Below, piece by piece: positions 7,145 to 14,922 of a stretch of 64,000 nt of DNA. The stretch comes from Aestuariirhabdus haliotis (lineage in GTDB: Bacteria; Pseudomonadota; Gammaproteobacteria; Pseudomonadales; Aestuariirhabdaceae). The stretch's first letter is position 1. Every line of letters starts with the position of its first letter. Where the stretch lies: contig NZ_JAKSDZ010000013.1 of the NCBI RefSeq assembly GCF_023509475.1, positions 1 to 64,000 on the forward strand, written 5' to 3'. Both the position numbers and the translations under genes were made by a program. Below the pieces are notes generated by a model. That model was given only the letters and a program-made list of their open reading frames with translations, was not told the DNA's origin and made no database searches.

Positions 7145-9994
7145 ATGGATAAAACCTACCAACCGAACGAAATCGAGCGTAGCTGGTACAACACCTGGGA
7201 AGAGAAGGGCTACTTTGCCCCGAGTGGCAAAGGTGATCCCTACGCCATTATGATTCCACCTCCCAATGTGACCGGCAGCCTGCACATGGGCCATGCGTTT
7301 CAGGACACCATTATGGATACCCTGATTCGCTATCATCGCATGAAGGGTAACAACACACTCTGGCAGGTGGGTACTGACCATGCGGGCATCGCGACCCAGA
7401 TGGTTGTCGAGCGTCAACTGCAAGCGCAGGGCATCAATCGTCACGATCTCGGCCGGGAAAAATTCCTCGACAAGATCTGGCAGTGGAAAGCTGAGTCCGG
7501 GGGCACCATCACCCGCCAGCTGCGCCGCATGGGTGCATCCGTTGATTGGAGCCGCGAGCGTTTTACCATGGACGATGGGCTCTCCAATGCGGTCAAAGAG
7601 GTCTTTGTACGACTCCATAAAGAGGGACTGATTTACCGGGGCAAACGCCTGGTGAACTGGGACCCGAAACTGCACACGGCCATCTCCGACCTGGAAGTAG
7701 AGAACCGTGACAGCAAAGGCCACCTGTGGCATTTCCGTTATCCGCTAGCCGATGGAGCAAAAACCGCCGACGGCCTTGATTATCTGGTGGTAGCAACCAC
7801 GCGCCCCGAAACCATGCTGGGCGATACCGCCGTAGCGGTACATCCCGATGACGAACGCTACCAGGCGCTCGTAGGTCAATACGTGACCCTGCCTCTGGTC
7901 AACCGCCGCATTCCCATCGTGGCCGACGATTACGTCGACAGCGACTTTGGTACCGGCTGCGTAAAGATCACCCCGGCCCACGATTTTAATGATTACGAAG
8001 TCGGCAAACGCCACCAGCTGCCGATGGTCAATATTCTCACCATCAACGCCGACATACGAGACAGCGCTGAAGTGTTCAACAGCGATGGAACTCCTAACAC
8101 GGAACTTGATGACACCTTGCCCGAGAACTACCGGGGCATGGAACGATTTGCCGCCCGCAAACAGATTGTCGCTGAGTTTGACTCTCTGGGTTTACTGGCA
8201 AAGATCGACGATCATGCGCTCAAGGTGCCTTACGGTGACCGTGGCGGTGTGGTGATCGAGCCCTACTTGACTGATCAATGGTACGTAGCGGTGCAAAAAT
8301 TGGCCGAACCCGCGATCAAAGCTGTCGAAGATGGCGACATCAAGTTTGTTCCCCAGCAGTACGAGAACATGTACTTCGCCTGGATGCGAGACCTGCAGGA
8401 CTGGTGCATCTCCCGACAGCTGTGGTGGGGCCACCGAATTCCGGCCTGGTATGACGACAATGACAACGTCTACGTTGGCCGGGATGAAGCCGAAGTTCGC
8501 AGCGCCAATAATTTGGGGGATGACGTCAAACTGCGCCAGGACGAAGACGTGCTGGATACCTGGTTCTCCTCTGCCCTATGGACCTTTTCAACTCTGGGAT
8601 GGCCCGAAAAAACACCCGAGCTGAAAACCTTCCACCCAAGCTCCGTGCTGGTGACCGGATTCGACATCATCTTCTTCTGGGTCGCGCGTATGATTATGAT
8701 GACCCTGCACTTTATGAAAGATGATGACGGCACTCCGCAAGTGCCTTTCAAAACCGTCTATGTGCATGGCTTGGTACGCGACCAGGAGGGACAGAAAATG
8801 TCCAAATCCAAGGGCAACGTACTGGACCCTCTGGATCTGATCGACGGCATTGAATTGGAAGACCTGGTTAGCAAGCGCACCGGAAATATGATGCAGCCTC
8901 AGCTTGCCAAGAAGATTGAGCAGCAAACCCGTAAGCATTTCCCCGAAGGCATTGCCGCCTCAGGTACCGACGCACTGCGTTTCACATTCTGCTCCCTGGC
9001 TTCAACCGGCCGCGATATCAAGTTCGACATGAGCCGCATGGAGGGTTACCGAAACTTCTGCAACAAGATATGGAACGCAGCGCGCTATGTACTGATGAAT
9101 ACAGAAGGCGAAGACTGCGGGCAGAGTGGCGCCGAAGTAGAACTGTCCCTGGCCGATCGCTGGATCATTTCTCGCCTGCAGCAAACGGAAACTCAGTTTA
9201 CTGAAGCCATGGATGCCTACCGTTTCGATCACGCTTCGCAAACTCTGTACGAGTTTGTCTGGAACGAATACTGCGACTGGTACCTGGAACTTTCCAAGCC
9301 TGTACTCTGGGATGATAACGCCAGTCCATTATTAAAGCGTGGCACAAGGCGCACTCTGGTACGGGTACTGGAAAGCATCTTACGCCTCGCCCATCCGATC
9401 ATGCCTTACATCACCGAAGAGATCTGGCAGCGAGTGGCTCCGCTGGCTGATAAAAAGGGTGACACTATCATGTTGCAGCCCTATCCAAGCGGCCAAGATA
9501 ACAAGGTCGATCAGCAAGCGATTGCTGATATCGAGTGGCTCAAGGGTGTCATTTTGGCAGTCCGCAACATTCGCGGCGAAATGAACATTGCGCCCGGCAA
9601 AGAGATCCCGGTTCTGCTGAGCAATATGGACACCGCCGCGAGCGAGCGCCTTGAAGCTAATCGCACCTTCCTGAGCAAACTGGCCAAGCTGGCTTCTATC
9701 GAAGCTGTTAACGCGGCTGATGCACCGATGAGCGCGACAGGTCTGGTGGGTGAAATGGAAGTTCTGGTGCCCATGGCCGGGCTGATCGACAAAGCCGCCG
9801 AGACCGCACGTCTGAGCAAAGAGATCGATAAACTCTCTAAGGAAATCCAACGCTTCGAAGGCAAGCTAAACAATCCCCGATTTGTCGATAAGGCGCCCAA
9901 AGAGGTTGTGGACAAAGAGCGTGGAAAAATGAATGACGCGCAAACTGCGAAGCAGACACTGGAAGAACAGCTGAAAAAGATAGATTCTCTGTAA
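7145..9994 (+). CDS. valS: Valyl-tRNA synthetase
   Basis: Class I aminoacyl-tRNA synthetase that charges tRNA-Val and edits misactivated threonine. 949 residues, as usual for bacterial ValRS. The HIGH-type motif is HMGH at 47-50 and the KMSKS motif is exact at 551-555. The CP1 editing domain lies between them (about 190-330), and a C-terminal coiled coil rich in Lys/Glu (about 880-949) matches the tRNA-binding arm. No strong Shine-Dalgarno is visible before the ATG. Downstream are two T-less hairpins. Confidence 0.98.
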   Translation: MDKTYQPNEIERSWYNTWEEKGYFAPSGKGDPYAIMIPPPNVTGSLHMGHAFQDTIMDTLIRYHRMKGNNTLWQVGTDHAGIATQMVVERQLQAQGINRHDLGREKFLDKIWQWKAESGGTITRQLRRMGASVDWSRERFTMDDGLSNAVKEVFVRLHKEGLIYRGKRLVNWDPKLHTAISDLEVENRDSKGHLWHFRYPLADGAKTADGLDYLVVATTRPETMLGDTAVAVHPDDERYQALVGQYVTLPLVNRRIPIVADDYVDSDFGTGCVKITPAHDFNDYEVGKRHQLPMVNILTINADIRDSAEVFNSDGTPNTELDDTLPENYRGMERFAARKQIVAEFDSLGLLAKIDDHALKVPYGDRGGVVIEPYLTDQWYVAVQKLAEPAIKAVEDGDIKFVPQQYENMYFAWMRDLQDWCISRQLWWGHRIPAWYDDNDNVYVGRDEAEVRSANNLGDDVKLRQDEDVLDTWFSSALWTFSTLGWPEKTPELKTFHPSSVLVTGFDIIFFWVARMIMMTLHFMKDDDGTPQVPFKTVYVHGLVRDQEGQKMSKSKGNVLDPLDLIDGIELEDLVSKRTGNMMQPQLAKKIEQQTRKHFPEGIAASGTDALRFTFCSLASTGRDIKFDMSRMEGYRNFCNKIWNAARYVLMNTEGEDCGQSGAEVELSLADRWIISRLQQTETQFTEAMDAYRFDHASQTLYEFVWNEYCDWYLELSKPVLWDDNASPLLKRGTRRTLVRVLESILRLAHPIMPYITEEIWQRVAPLADKKGDTIMLQPYPSGQDNKVDQQAIADIEWLKGVILAVRNIRGEMNIAPGKEIPVLLSNMDTAASERLEANRTFLSKLAKLASIEAVNAADAPMSATGLVGEMEVLVPMAGLIDKAAETARLSKEIDKLSKEIQRFEGKLNNPRFVDKAPKEVVDKERGKMNDAQTAKQTLEEQLKKIDSL

Positions 9995-10006
9995 TCCAGC
10001 AAACAA

Positions 10007-10036
10007 GGGATGGCGACTCACTCGAGTTGCCATCCC
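10007..10036 (+). terminator. Long hairpin after valS (no T-run)
   Basis: A 13-bp stem (GGGATGGCGACTC / GAGTTGCCATCCC, with one G-U pair) and an ACTC loop, 13 bases after the valS stop. It is not followed by a T-run. It may be an mRNA 3' stabiliser or a weak terminator. It is directly followed by a second hairpin at 10049-10068. Confidence 0.45.
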
Positions 10037-10048
10037 CTCGCGAAACGC

Positions 10049-10068
10049 CTAACCTCTAGACAGGTTAG
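10049..10068 (+). other. Second hairpin after valS
   Basis: A perfect 7-bp inverted repeat (CTAACCT / AGGTTAG) with a six-base spacer, 55 bases before the next gene. With the preceding hairpin it forms a tandem structured spacer. It could be an operator-like dyad or part of a 5' leader; no function is assigned. Confidence 0.35.
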
Positions 10069-10123
10069 CAAGCAGTTGGCAATTGGATAAGATAATAACG
10101 ACAGGATTGATTCAGGAAACATT

Positions 10124-10480
10124 ATGAGCAAACTCGACAAAGAACAGGTACTGGCAGATTTTTCAGCAGCTTTTGAAAAAGCCAATGGCAAAGCGCCTGT
10201 GGTGGATCAAAAAGGAAGTTGGTACAGCGTCGATGGAGGCAAATCGGTTCGCCTTGCCGATCTCGTCGATATGACGGCCGAACTGTCCGGCGGTGCCGCT
10301 CCAGCAAAACCCGAAGCAGCACCTAAAGCCGCGGCCGAGAAAAAAGCACCCGCGGCCAAAAAAACCGCCAAGCCCAAAGCAAAGACCAAAACCACCTCTA
10401 CCAGCGGCGGTATGACGCCCAAGGAACTGTGGAAGCAGAAACTGGCAGCCCGGGACACGCTTCCTCGAGGTGTCCGCTAA
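10124..10480 (+). CDS. Small protein with Lys/Ala-rich, histone-H1-like tail
   Basis: 118 residues. The N-terminal 55 form a compact acidic-aromatic segment (about 1-55, including KGSWYSVDGGKSVRLADL). Residues 58-97 are a low-complexity Ala/Lys/Pro tail with AAKK and KPKAK repeats, resembling histone-H1-like or AlgP-like DNA-binding tails. The last 15 residues (PKELWKQKLAARD) look helical. I recall similar short proteins in marine gammaproteobacteria but know no function. An AGGAA ribosome binding site precedes the ATG, and a strong terminator follows. Confidence 0.8.
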   Translation: MSKLDKEQVLADFSAAFEKANGKAPVVDQKGSWYSVDGGKSVRLADLVDMTAELSGGAAPAKPEAAPKAAAEKKAPAAKKTAKPKAKTKTTSTSGGMTPKELWKQKLAARDTLPRGVR

Positions 10481-10540
10481 GGCATCTCAGCAGCACCTTA
10501 TCGCTTCTACCCGCTTCTGAAGTGATCAGCATGGAAATAA

Positions 10541-10569
10541 CAAAAGGCGAGCCACTGCTCGCCTTTTGT
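10541..10569 (+). terminator. Rho-independent terminator
   Basis: A 12-bp stem (CAAAAGGCGAGC / GCTCGCCTTTTG) with a four-base loop and a T-run within the descending arm. It ends the transcript of the small Lys/Ala-rich gene and can also act on the minus strand for the convergent CopD-like gene. Confidence 0.85.
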
Positions 10570-10667
10570 ATTGGTACGGCCGATAAAACCGAACAAACAA
10601 CTCGCTAAAATGTTATCCGGTGATGTACCAGCACATTAACCCTTTCAAGCCTTTTGCTCAGACAGTA

Positions 10668-11126
10668 TCAGAACACATAGCGCCCACCCGCACCAACGGC
10701 ACTAACCAGTACCCCCAACAACAGGTTGAAAGCGACCAGCAAGCGAATCCGATTCAAAGCAGATCCAGCCTGGGCCCATTGCCCCGACTCAACAGCGGCA
10801 CGCATTTCTGGCCAGAAACGCCGATATAAAAACCAGAACACCAGAGTCATTACTGCGCTTCCGGCAAGCATCAGGTGTACTTGCAACCCCATCATCATAA
10901 GCGAGCCATACACTCCGAACACCATGCCCAGACCACTCCCCCACAGCAGCACTATCGCCAACCAGACCCAGATAAAGAAGCGTGAAAAAATACCACTCCA
11001 CAGCCTTAACCGGTCGGGGGGAGACAGCAGGGAGGCAGCAACCGGACGCAGAATGATATAGGCAAAAAACATCCCACCAACCCAGATAATGGCGGCCAGT
11101 AGATGAGCAACCAGCAATAATTCCAT
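10668..11126 (-). CDS. CopD-like integral membrane protein
   Basis: 152 residues, four hydrophobic segments (about 3-28, 47-72, 80-101 and 127-148). His8 near the start of the first segment and His84 in the third, with the pattern VAHLLAAIIWVGGMFF, fit the small CopD/YkoY-like family of predicted integral membrane proteins, where paired histidines may bind haem or copper. No copper-resistance genes are nearby, so a copper role is not supported by context. It lies alone between a terminator and the dct promoter region. Confidence 0.75.
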   Translation of the reverse strand: MELLLVAHLLAAIIWVGGMFFAYIILRPVAASLLSPPDRLRLWSGIFSRFFIWVWLAIVLLWGSGLGMVFGVYGSLMMMGLQVHLMLAGSAVMTLVFWFLYRRFWPEMRAAVESGQWAQAGSALNRIRLLVAFNLLLGVLVSAVGAGGRYVF

Positions 11127-11382
11127 CGGTCTTTCTCCTCCAGTGGGTAGTGCAACCCCTATCAGAATTGCTCAGAGTAGCCTGATACTAACAAGTTGGC
11201 GCGATAAAGATAGCAGTGGGTCATATTTGTACATTCCGGATTGTTGCCAGAAAAGACGGCAACGTAGCAAGCTCATGCCAATAAAAGCACTGCCACCACC
11301 CACCCTGTGGCCCTGCAATCAATCAACTTGAGACTGCTGAGAAGGCATAATCGGCTATTCGACGGGTTAGTGATCAAATTTT

Positions 11383-11398
11383 GGGTGTATACCAACCC
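11383..11398. promoter_or_regulatory. Distal putative activator site
   Basis: GGGTG-TATAC-CAACCC, an imperfect inverted repeat whose centre lies about 33 bp (three helical turns) from the next dyad and about 130 bp upstream of the sigma-54 -12 box. This spacing is typical of enhancer sites for DctD-like activators. Confidence 0.45.
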
Positions 11399-11415
11399 CT
11401 AAAAAAACGACAGAT

Positions 11416-11431
11416 GGGTGGATCACCACCC
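11416..11431. promoter_or_regulatory. Proximal putative activator site
   Basis: A perfect inverted repeat GGGTGG-ATCA-CCACCC, related to the imperfect repeat 33 bp upstream, and about 98 bp before the sigma-54 -12 box. The likely reader is a DctD/NtrC-family activator, but none is encoded in this window. Confidence 0.5.
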
Positions 11432-11508
11432 AAAAACGGCATTACACCAAAGTCTAACCCAAGACGTATCCCCTTGTTTTATAGGTAATTACCGCAAAAC
11501 TCGGCAAC

Positions 11509-11523
11509 TGGCACCCTATTTGC
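11509..11523 (+). promoter_or_regulatory. Sigma-54 promoter of dctPQM
   Basis: TGGCAC-CCTAT-TTGC matches the -24/-12 consensus of sigma-54 promoters exactly in both conserved blocks with the correct spacing. Transcription would start near 11535, about 80 bases before dctP. Dicarboxylate TRAP operons are known to be driven by sigma-54 and DctB/DctD in Pseudomonas and other bacteria. Confidence 0.88.
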
Positions 11524-11616
11524 CTTATGTTAGTTGAGCGTTAATGATGATGCTAAACGGGGCCGGCAACGAGCACCCGCACTATAAAAACCACAAAACT
11601 CCACAGGGGAGAAAGC

Positions 11617-12609
11617 ATGAACCTTCTCAAGAAATCCTTAACCGCACTGACAATTTGCGCCGCTGCCGCAGGAGCCACACTGGTTCAGGCCGCGCCGGTC
11701 GAACTGAAGTTTGCTCACGTTGTAGCCGAAAACACACCCAAAGGGCAAATGGCCATCAAATTCCGCGACCTGGTTGCTGAGCGTCTGGCAGGAAAAGTAG
11801 AAGTGAAAGTGTTCCCGAACTCTCAACTCTTCGGTGACAACAAGGTACTGGAAGCGATGTTGCTCGGCGACGTGCAAATGGCGGCCCCTTCCCTGTCCAA
11901 GTTCCAGAAATACACAAAGTCCCTGCAGTTGTTTGATTTACCTTTCCTGTTCAAGGACATGGCCGCAGTTGAACGTTTCCAAAGCGGTCCTACCGGCCAG
12001 GAAATGCTGGGTTCCCTGAAAAAGAAAGGCCTGATCGGTCTGGGTTACCTGCACAATGGAATGAAGCAGTTGTCTGCCAACGATCCACTGCGTACCCCGG
12101 CTGACGCATCTGGCAAGAAGTTCCGAATCATGACCTCCGACGTTTTGCAGGCGCAGTTCGAAGCCGTCAAGGGCGTGCCCCTGAAAAAGCCATTCTCCGA
12201 AGTTTTTACCCTGCTTCAAACCAAAGCCATCGATGGACAGGAGAACACCTGGTCCAACATCTACTCTAAGAAATTCTTCGAAGTTCAGCCTTACATCACC
12301 GAGTCTAACCACGGTGTACTCGATTATCTGGTTGTGACATCCACCGAGTTCTGGATGGGGCTGGATGAAGACGTTCGCAGCGAGCTCAGCAAAGCACTGA
12401 ACGAAGCCATCGCTCACGGCAACGCAATTGCCGCCCAGAAAGCCGAAGACGACAAGCAAGCCATTGCCGATTCGGGTCGTTCTGAAATCCTGATGCTGAC
12501 CGATGCCGAGCGTCAGCAATGGGTTGACGCCATGAAGCCTGTCTGGGCTCAGTTTGCTTCCGAAGTGGGTCAGAAAAATATCGACGCGGCCGTCGCATCC
12601 AATAAATAA
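11617..12609 (+). CDS. dctP: TRAP transporter substrate-binding protein DctP
   Basis: Periplasmic receptor of a tripartite (TRAP) transporter, probably for C4-dicarboxylates such as succinate, malate and fumarate. 330 residues. A signal peptide (1-25, cleaved after VQA) leads into ELKFAHVVAENTPKG, typical of the DctP family. The carboxylate-binding arginine segment (KKFRIMTSDVLQAQF, about residues 167-181) and the helix around GQENTWSNIYSKKF are present. A GGGGAG ribosome binding site precedes the ATG. It is first in dctPQM and is followed by its own terminator. Confidence 0.93.
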   Translation: MNLLKKSLTALTICAAAAGATLVQAAPVELKFAHVVAENTPKGQMAIKFRDLVAERLAGKVEVKVFPNSQLFGDNKVLEAMLLGDVQMAAPSLSKFQKYTKSLQLFDLPFLFKDMAAVERFQSGPTGQEMLGSLKKKGLIGLGYLHNGMKQLSANDPLRTPADASGKKFRIMTSDVLQAQFEAVKGVPLKKPFSEVFTLLQTKAIDGQENTWSNIYSKKFFEVQPYITESNHGVLDYLVVTSTEFWMGLDEDVRSELSKALNEAIAHGNAIAAQKAEDDKQAIADSGRSEILMLTDAERQQWVDAMKPVWAQFASEVGQKNIDAAVASNK

Positions 12610-12623
12610 GATGTCTTGGTAAT

Positions 12624-12667
12624 TACAGGCGGGGTAGCCATGCTTACCCTGCCTGTAGCATTTTTTC
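12624..12667 (+). terminator. Intra-operon terminator between dctP and dctQ
   Basis: A long stem (TACAGGC-g-GGGTA / TACCC-t-GCCTGTA, one internal mismatch) with an eight-base loop and a run of six T, 15 bases after the dctP stop. As it lies within the dctPQM operon, it probably gives partial termination, so the soluble receptor is made in excess over the membrane subunits. Confidence 0.8.
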
Positions 12668-12764
12668 AGATACATCGTCGTAGGCTCATCCGAATCCCTG
12701 TTACCAGGGTTATTACTCGCAGCGGATATGTATTGCGACAACCTATAAATACAGAGAGGCCATT

Positions 12765-13337
12765 ATGAGGGATCTCATTAACAGCCTGGAGGAGGGATTC
12801 ATTCGCCTGCTTCTGGTTGGAATGACCCTGCTAGTGTTTGTCGAAGTGGTATTACGCTTTGGCTTCAATACCGGGATTCACTGGGCGCAGGAAGTAACCC
12901 TGCTAATGTCGGCATGGTTCGTACTTTTCGGAGTGTCCTACGGAATTAAAGTAGGCGCTCACATTGGCGTAGACGCCTTTGTAAAGTTGCTGCCGGAAAC
13001 ACCCCGTCGCGTAGCCGCGATTATCGCCGTTGTACTCTGTCTTTTTTATTGCGGTCTGTTTCTTTATGGCGGATGGGTTTACCTGTCGAAGTTGCACATG
13101 ATCGGCATCGAACTGGAAGACCTCCCCTACCCCAAGTGGATAGCAACCAGTATTTTGTTTATCGGTTTTGTATTGCTGGCTATGCGCTTTCTTCACCTGC
13201 TCTGGAAGTTAATGATTGGTCAGGCCGAGGGTTTCAAACTCGCCGACGAAGCCAAGGAGAGTATGCATCTTGCCGATGAAGTCGCCGCGCATGACAACAC
13301 GCTTTCACAGTCAACGTCTGAGCAAAGGGAGAAGTAA
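12765..13337 (+). CDS. dctQ: TRAP transporter small permease DctQ
   Basis: Small four-helix inner-membrane subunit that pairs with DctM. 190 residues with hydrophobic segments at about 14-36, 45-64, 84-108 and 125-147. The conserved pattern around FGFNTGIHWAQEVTLLMSAW fits DctQ. The C-terminus (about 155-190) is a charged cytoplasmic tail longer than in many members. It lies three bases before dctM and 155 bp after dctP, separated from it by a terminator. Confidence 0.92.
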   Translation: MRDLINSLEEGFIRLLLVGMTLLVFVEVVLRFGFNTGIHWAQEVTLLMSAWFVLFGVSYGIKVGAHIGVDAFVKLLPETPRRVAAIIAVVLCLFYCGLFLYGGWVYLSKLHMIGIELEDLPYPKWIATSILFIGFVLLAMRFLHLLWKLMIGQAEGFKLADEAKESMHLADEVAAHDNTLSQSTSEQREK

Positions 13338-13340
13338 GCA

Positions 13341-14738
13341 ATGACCACAGCCGCTCTGTTTATCATGCTCTTTGCTTTTATGCTGCTGGGTATGCCGATT
13401 GCCATTGCACTGGGACTGTCCAGTGTGGCAACCATTCTGATGTTCTCTAGCGATTCGCTGGCATCCATTTCCTTGAAACTGTTCGAAGCAACCTCCGAAC
13501 ATTACACCTTGTTAGCCATTCCATTTTTTATTCTGTCCTCGGCATTTCTCTCCACCGGTGGTGTCGCCAAACGCCTGATCGACTTTGCCATTGACTCCGT
13601 TGGCCATGTACGTGGCGGGTTGGCGATGGCTTCGGTGATGGCCTGTATGCTCTTTGCTGCGGTATCCGGATCCTCACCAGCAACAGTGGCAGCCATCGGT
13701 ACCATTGTTATCGCCGGTATGGTGCGCGCCGGTTATCCGGAATCCTTCGCCGCTGGCGTCATTGCCAACGCCGGTACCCTGGGTATTTTGATTCCTCCCT
13801 CTATCGTTATGCTGGTCTACGCAGCAGCAACCGAAGTTTCGGCAGCGCGGATGTTTATGGCCGGCCTGATCCCAGGCTTGATGATGGGAGGCATCTTGAT
13901 GCTCGCCATCTATGTTGTGGCTCGTATCAAGGGTTTACCCTCCCAGCCTTTTCCTGGTTTCAAACAGCTATTCAAATCCGGAGCCATTGCAATGGGCGGT
14001 TTGATGCTAATCGTAATCGTGCTGGGATCCATCTATGGCGGCATCGCCAGCCCAACAGAAGCGGCGGCAGTCGCCGCACTCTATGCCTACCTGGTTTCCG
14101 TGCTGGGCTATCGCGATATGGGGCCGTTAAAAAACTCCGCCTGGAGGAATCGGGACGAGAATATCGTCTCCTCATTCGCCCGGAATAGCATCGGCATGCT
14201 GGTTGCCCTGCCTCGTTCGATCTTCGATAAAGAGGTCAACCGGGTGGTCATGGACGCCGCCAAGGTCAGCCTGATGTTGCTCTTTATCATCGCCAACGCC
14301 ATGCTGTTCGCCCATGTTCTGACCACCGAACGGATTCCCCACAGCATCGCGGAAACAATCGTACAATGGGGCTTGCCTGCCTGGGGCTTCCTGATTGTGG
14401 TTAACCTGTTGTTGCTGATGGCCGGTAACTTTATGGAGCCTTCGGCGATTTTGCTTATCATGGCGCCGATCCTGTTTCCTATTGCCACTCAACTGGGTAT
14501 CGACCCTATTCACCTGGGCATCATCATGGTGGTCAATATGGAGATAGGCATGCTGACGCCGCCGGTGGGTCTCAACCTGTTTGTCACGGCAGGCATTACC
14601 GGGCGGAGTATGGGTTGGGTTATCAAGGCCTGCCTGCCCTGGCTCAGCCTGCTGTTGTTCTTCCTGATTCTGATCACCTATATTCCGCAGATCTCTCTCT
14701 TTCTGCCGGAGTACATCGATAAACTTAGGGGGTACTAA
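13341..14738 (+). CDS. dctM: TRAP transporter large permease DctM
   Basis: Large 12-helix sodium-coupled subunit that forms the transport path of the TRAP system. 465 residues, longer than the roughly 427 typical for DctM. The extra length lies around residues 255-300, a charged segment (SAWRNRDENIV and following) between membrane helices. Family motifs are present near the N-terminus (FAFMLLGMPIAIALG) and at GTLGILIPPSIVMLVY and EIGMLTPPVGLNLFV. A terminator follows 19 bases after the stop. Confidence 0.94.
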   Translation: MTTAALFIMLFAFMLLGMPIAIALGLSSVATILMFSSDSLASISLKLFEATSEHYTLLAIPFFILSSAFLSTGGVAKRLIDFAIDSVGHVRGGLAMASVMACMLFAAVSGSSPATVAAIGTIVIAGMVRAGYPESFAAGVIANAGTLGILIPPSIVMLVYAAATEVSAARMFMAGLIPGLMMGGILMLAIYVVARIKGLPSQPFPGFKQLFKSGAIAMGGLMLIVIVLGSIYGGIASPTEAAAVAALYAYLVSVLGYRDMGPLKNSAWRNRDENIVSSFARNSIGMLVALPRSIFDKEVNRVVMDAAKVSLMLLFIIANAMLFAHVLTTERIPHSIAETIVQWGLPAWGFLIVVNLLLLMAGNFMEPSAILLIMAPILFPIATQLGIDPIHLGIIMVVNMEIGMLTPPVGLNLFVTAGITGRSMGWVIKACLPWLSLLLFFLILITYIPQISLFLPEYIDKLRGY

Positions 14739-14757
14739 TCCCCACCAAAGCTGAGGC

Positions 14758-14785
14758 AGGCGGTTCGACTGAACCGCCTTTTTTT
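14758..14785 (+). terminator. Terminator of dctPQM
   Basis: A 9-bp perfect stem (AGGCGGTTC / GAACCGCCT), GACT loop and seven T. Classical Rho-independent form, immediately after dctM. Confidence 0.93.
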
Positions 14786-14922
14786 ATGGCCCGATTTGTC
14801 GAATAACAACCGCTTTGCGACCAATAGAGCAAGGAATAAAAGTCATTATTGAGCTAACTTAAGGTTTTTTACACCCAACAATTTATCGTCGTCTAAACGA
14901 AGCACATTTGAGGCTCCCTGCT

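Larger units (their letters stand above)
11127..11616. other. Long regulatory region upstream of dctPQM
   Basis: 490 bp without a gene, between the divergent CopD-like gene and dctP. It holds a consensus sigma-54 promoter (11509-11523) and two dyads (11383-11398, 11416-11431) suited to an enhancer-binding protein. The first 200 bp show nothing further that I can support. Confidence 0.7.

Noticed and set aside
7064-7732. 222-codon antisense frame over valS
   Set aside because: Shadow of valS, crossing its promoter and HMGH region.
11938-12741. 267-codon antisense frame over dctP
   Set aside because: Shadow of dctP, which has a signal peptide, RBS and family motifs on the plus strand.
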